From assembly GCA_013372875.1 (NCBI GenBank), contig JABXIW010000462.1, forward strand, positions 1 to 8,037: a stretch of DNA of 8,037 nucleotides. Direction: 5' to 3'. The number at the start of each line of letters is the position of its first letter. Position 1 is the stretch's first letter. Origin of the DNA: Gammaproteobacteria bacterium (lineage in GTDB: Bacteria; Pseudomonadota; Gammaproteobacteria; Enterobacterales; Kangiellaceae). The position numbers were made by a program, and so were the translations under genes. Shown piece after piece: positions 5,565 to 8,037 of the stretch. The notes beneath the pieces are model-generated. The model was not told the DNA's origin. It ran no database searches and saw only the letters and a program-made list of their open reading frames with translations.

Positions 5565-7508
5565 ACGCTTTATCCATTCTTCATTGGTATTGCTTTGCGC
5601 CTGATCTGATCGGTAACGAATTTTAATGTAGTATTTTATCGGGGTTGAATATCGCTGATATAATTCTGGGTGCTCATTTTGCAATAATTCTAATAAAGTC
5701 ACTGGTCCGTAATGACCCGGAATGTCCACGCCAGACTTGTTTAGTTTAGCCTTTATCTGATCATAATATTTTTCAATTTGGTCGCGCTGACTAGACTTCC
5801 TTAACAGCCAAACACCAAACAACAAACCACTCAAAAGCAAAGCGGCGACTAGGCCATAACCTAAATAACGCCATTGGTTGGTTTTGATACCTAACTTTGA
5901 TAACCAATTGTTTTGCTGATCTTGACCATAGCCCATCAAAGTATCATCCCAGAAACTTTTCACAGCATCCCAGCGTAATTGCAACTTCGCCAATAAACCT
6001 TGTGGCAGGTCAAAACCCACAGACTTATCGCTAAACCAGCTATCGCGACGATTAGCACGATTTCTCAAATCTTCTTCCACCCGACTCGGATGAATCGCTG
6101 CGGTAGGATCGACCCGCAGCCAGCCTTGGTTTTCAACCCAAACCTCAGTCCAAGCGTGTGCATCAGACTGACGCACTAAATAATAGTCACCATAGGGATT
6201 GTACTCACCACCTTGATAACCCGTTACAACTCTTGACGGAATACCTGCTGCACGCATAATGAAAACGAATGCACCAGCATAATGCTCACAGAAGCCTTCG
6301 CGCGTTCCCAACCAAAAACCGTCCACAACTTCTTCTTCCAGCACTTCTGGAGTCAAGGTGTATCGAAACTCTTGCTGATTGATAATATTCAAAATCCGCT
6401 GAATAAAGTCAGTAGTGGAACTTGACTGAGCAAATTCATTTTGTGCCCATTGACGAGTTTGCTCATTCCCCGAGCTGGGTAATTGCAAGTTAGTATTACG
6501 GTTAAAGTCGGACAGCGCTACACCTTGATAGTCATAACGAACGGCTTCAGCAGAATAACTGTATTGAGTATTAATTTTTTGTGGGCGACGCCAAGTGTAG
6601 TCATTGAATAAAAAAGTACCTTTGGGTGATGCAGCCAGCTGTTCTAAACCAAATAACCAACGCGATTGATTCGGTTCCATCTGTACCCGATAGCGATAAC
6701 GGCTTTCATAAGGTGGTACATTAGTAGTACGGGTTGGCGCACGTGCGCCCTCACGCCAAGTAAAGCCATCGTAATTAGAAAATACCATTCCACGCCAATA
6801 CATATCATTGGCACTAGGAGCCTCTCCTTCAAATTTAGCCCTAAAGGCAGGATCATCAAAAGTGGTCAATGAGCCAATATCTCCTGGGCTCATGCTATCG
6901 GAGATACCTGTACCCCCTTGGCTGGAGTCGGGCATTGCCCACAAGGGACCTGGTAGACGTGGAAATAAGAAAAACAATACCAGCATAATGGGCAAGGCTT
7001 GCAATAATGCCACTCCTGAAATTCTGCCCAAATGCTTGATGCCTTTAACGCCTTGTATCGAGTTAAGTGCCACCAATCCTGATAAAATCGCAACCATAGC
7101 CACTAGTAAATACAAACCCATGGCGATGGATTGATTAAACAAAAAAGCCATGACCATGATAAAAAATGAAATAAACAGAGTTAAAGCTGCATCACGATAG
7201 TTTTTTGATTCAAGTAGCTTAAAGCCATACATCAAGCAAATCAGCCCAACCCCCGCATCACGACCACTGATAGTCCGAAAGTAGAAAAAAACTCCAGCAA
7301 AAGCAGAAAATACAAATATTAATACCAGCCAAGATGGCAGTTTTATTTGGAATTTATAAATCACATATTTAATGGCTAGCAGCGCAATGGTAGTTGCAGA
7401 GATCCAGCTGGGTATTTCAAACCACAGTGGAAATAAAACAATCGCTTGCACCAATATCAGCATTGGTATGATGCCTGCTCTTTGAATGTTTAGCTCTGCT
7501 GCTTGCAA
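5538..7508 (-). CDS. tgpA: TgpA-type membrane transglutaminase (DUF3488 - transglutaminase core - DUF4129)
   Basis: Inner-membrane protein with a large periplasmic transglutaminase-like domain; the Pseudomonas aeruginosa homologue (668 residues) is reported essential, but its substrate is unknown. Here 656 residues hold about six or seven N-terminal hydrophobic helices between 13 and 184. A soluble region (about 185-550) follows, then one helix at about 551-570 and a cytoplasmic DUF4129-like tail. The catalytic triad is visible: Cys407 in REGFCEHYA, His451 in SDAHAWTEV and Asp468 in RVDPTAA. The start is a TTG at 7508; AAGGA lies 8 bases before it and a TGA closes the frame upstream, so no ATG is available before Met16, which lies inside the first helix. 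It follows the DUF58 gene by 15 bases, the standard MoxR-DUF58-TgpA order, and the three are presumed to act together on envelope proteins. Confidence 0.95.
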   Translation of the reverse strand: MQAAELNIQRAGIIPMLILVQAIVLFPLWFEIPSWISATTIALLAIKYVIYKFQIKLPSWLVLIFVFSAFAGVFFYFRTISGRDAGVGLICLMYGFKLLESKNYRDAALTLFISFFIMVMAFLFNQSIAMGLYLLVAMVAILSGLVALNSIQGVKGIKHLGRISGVALLQALPIMLVLFFLFPRLPGPLWAMPDSSQGGTGISDSMSPGDIGSLTTFDDPAFRAKFEGEAPSANDMYWRGMVFSNYDGFTWREGARAPTRTTNVPPYESRYRYRVQMEPNQSRWLFGLEQLAASPKGTFLFNDYTWRRPQKINTQYSYSAEAVRYDYQGVALSDFNRNTNLQLPSSGNEQTRQWAQNEFAQSSSTTDFIQRILNIINQQEFRYTLTPEVLEEEVVDGFWLGTREGFCEHYAGAFVFIMRAAGIPSRVVTGYQGGEYNPYGDYYLVRQSDAHAWTEVWVENQGWLRVDPTAAIHPSRVEEDLRNRANRRDSWFSDKSVGFDLPQGLLAKLQLRWDAVKSFWDDTLMGYGQDQQNNWLSKLGIKTNQWRYLGYGLVAALLLSGLLFGVWLLRKSSQRDQIEKYYDQIKAKLNKSGVDIPGHYGPVTLLELLQNEHPELYQRYSTPIKYYIKIRYRSDQAQSNTNEEWIKRFKAQVKKL

Positions 7509-7516
7509 CTTAAAGT

Positions 7517-7521
7517 TCCTT
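7517..7521 (-). promoter_or_regulatory. ribosome binding site that supports the TTG start of tgpA
   Basis: AAGGA (7521-7517 on the minus strand) lies 8 bases before the TTG at 7508 and 2 bases after the DUF58 stop codon. The frame upstream of TTG is closed by TGA at 7526-7524, so this site decides the non-ATG start and implies translation close behind the upstream gene. Confidence 0.7.
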
Positions 7522-7523
7522 AA

Positions 7524-8037
7524 TCAAAATAACGCCAGCGCTTGTAAACAACCGTATAAGTGCTTACTGCCTTTTGACAGTTCAAAGGTTTCATTGGGCA
7601 ACTCTAATCCATATTCAATGCCTTTTTTTTCGGCCTGAACTAATTCATAACACAAATAAGAAAGCGCTAATTCTTTTTCAAAGTGCGCGACCGACTGCCA
7701 ACTGAATAATTGTTGCTCACCCACTCTATCTTCAAACTCTTTAACTAAAATCCCACGCTCACGGGCATAGGCTTTCCACATCACCTGCTTTAAGGGATCG
7801 CCTGCTTGATATTCTTTAACGCCATAATAATCTTCGCTGCCTTTAACCGCTTGACTGCCTTCTTCGTCACCAACTGTGCCTTTTGATAGTGGTGATGGCG
7901 GTGAAATAGGTTTAGGGAAAGCTAAAATTTTATAAGGTGATTTGAACCAAGACCAAACCTTAAAAATTCCGAACGGAAAAACGCTGGTTATCAATACCCT
8001 TGGCGGTTCATACCAGCCTCTTTTTTTGATCAAAAAA
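7524..8037 (-). CDS. DUF58 domain protein, C-terminal part (N-terminus beyond the window)
   Basis: About 170 C-terminal residues are present. The frame stays open to the right edge, so the TTG at 8033 is probably not the true start. The DUF58 hallmark is clear: YYGVKEYQAGDPLK, then MWKAYARERGILVKEFED, matching the family pattern of tyrosine/arginine, glycine-aspartate and tryptophan-lysine-x-x-alanine-arginine. Before it, VFPFGIFKVWSW fits the usual hydrophobic strand ahead of that motif. DUF58 proteins normally carry two N-terminal membrane helices, which would lie outside this window. They are encoded between a MoxR AAA+ ATPase and a TgpA-like transglutaminase, and tgpA indeed follows by 15 bases. 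Biochemical function is unknown. An eight-A run at 7630-7623 encodes Glu-Lys-Lys without disturbing the frame. Confidence 0.93.
   Translation of the reverse strand, partial: FLIKKRGWYEPPRVLITSVFPFGIFKVWSWFKSPYKILAFPKPISPPSPLSKGTVGDEEGSQAVKGSEDYYGVKEYQAGDPLKQVMWKAYARERGILVKEFEDRVGEQQLFSWQSVAHFEKELALSYLCYELVQAEKKGIEYGLELPNETFELSKGSKHLYGCLQALALF

Noticed and set aside
6808..7134. Open frame of 108 codons antisense to tgpA
   Set aside because: It is a mirror of the tgpA coding sequence, with no ribosome site or recognisable domain; tgpA motifs on the other strand account for the region.
7623..7630. Run of eight A on the coding strand of the DUF58 gene, a possible slippage or frameshift site
   Set aside because: The normal frame reads Glu-Lys-Lys-Gly and continues to a natural stop just before tgpA; no second frame product is suggested.
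8022..8037. Perfect palindrome TTTTTTGATCAAAAAA at the window edge
   Set aside because: It lies within the open DUF58 frame (encoding Phe-Leu-Ile-Lys-Lys) and is explained by coding sequence; its right side cannot be seen.

Overview
The window is a compact stretch of ordinary bacterial chromosome, almost certainly from a gammaproteobacterium of moderate GC content (mid-40s percent by eye). The block folD, cysS (convergent with folD), ppiB (divergent from cysS) and lpxH matches the order I recall from Escherichia coli. LpxH and MiaE also point to a Gram-negative, aerobically growing proteobacterium. A marine Kangiella- or Oceanospirillales-like lineage is my best guess, but this is inference from protein style and base composition only.

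Layout. Positions 1-43 hold the 5' half of a proline tRNA (anticodon UGG) on the minus strand, with a clear sigma70 promoter at 104-132. folD (272-1126, +) follows and ends at a bidirectional terminator (1141-1177). From the other side, cysS (1316-2713, -) and a 46-codon open frame come down onto the same terminator. This small frame starts in the cysS stop codon (TAATG overlap), has its own ribosome binding site, and predicts one membrane helix plus a strongly basic tail. It is the least explained item in the window. A divergent intergenic region (2714-2857) separates cysS from ppiB (2858-3370, +). A 60-base gap with a perfect 9-bp hairpin then leads to lpxH (3431-4150, +).

The right half is a minus-strand set read from right to left: a DUF58 protein cut by the window edge (7524-8037), the membrane transglutaminase tgpA (5538-7508, TTG start), miaE (4884-5495) and pepE (4160-4867). 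pepE converges on lpxH, and a hairpin covers both stop codons. DUF58 plus TgpA is the usual pair found downstream of a MoxR-type AAA+ ATPase, so a moxR gene is expected just beyond the right edge. miaE and pepE are close behind and may be co-transcribed or driven by a promoter at the end of tgpA.

Functionally this is mostly housekeeping: one-carbon folate metabolism (FolD), Cys-tRNA charging (CysRS), tRNA A37 hydroxylation (MiaE), proline isomerisation (PpiB), lipid A synthesis (LpxH), dipeptide breakdown (PepE) and an envelope-linked MoxR/DUF58/TgpA module. I see no insertion sequence, phage gene, CRISPR array or defence system. The points worth following are the cysS-coupled small membrane protein and several unexplained hairpins or palindromes in the short intergenic gaps.
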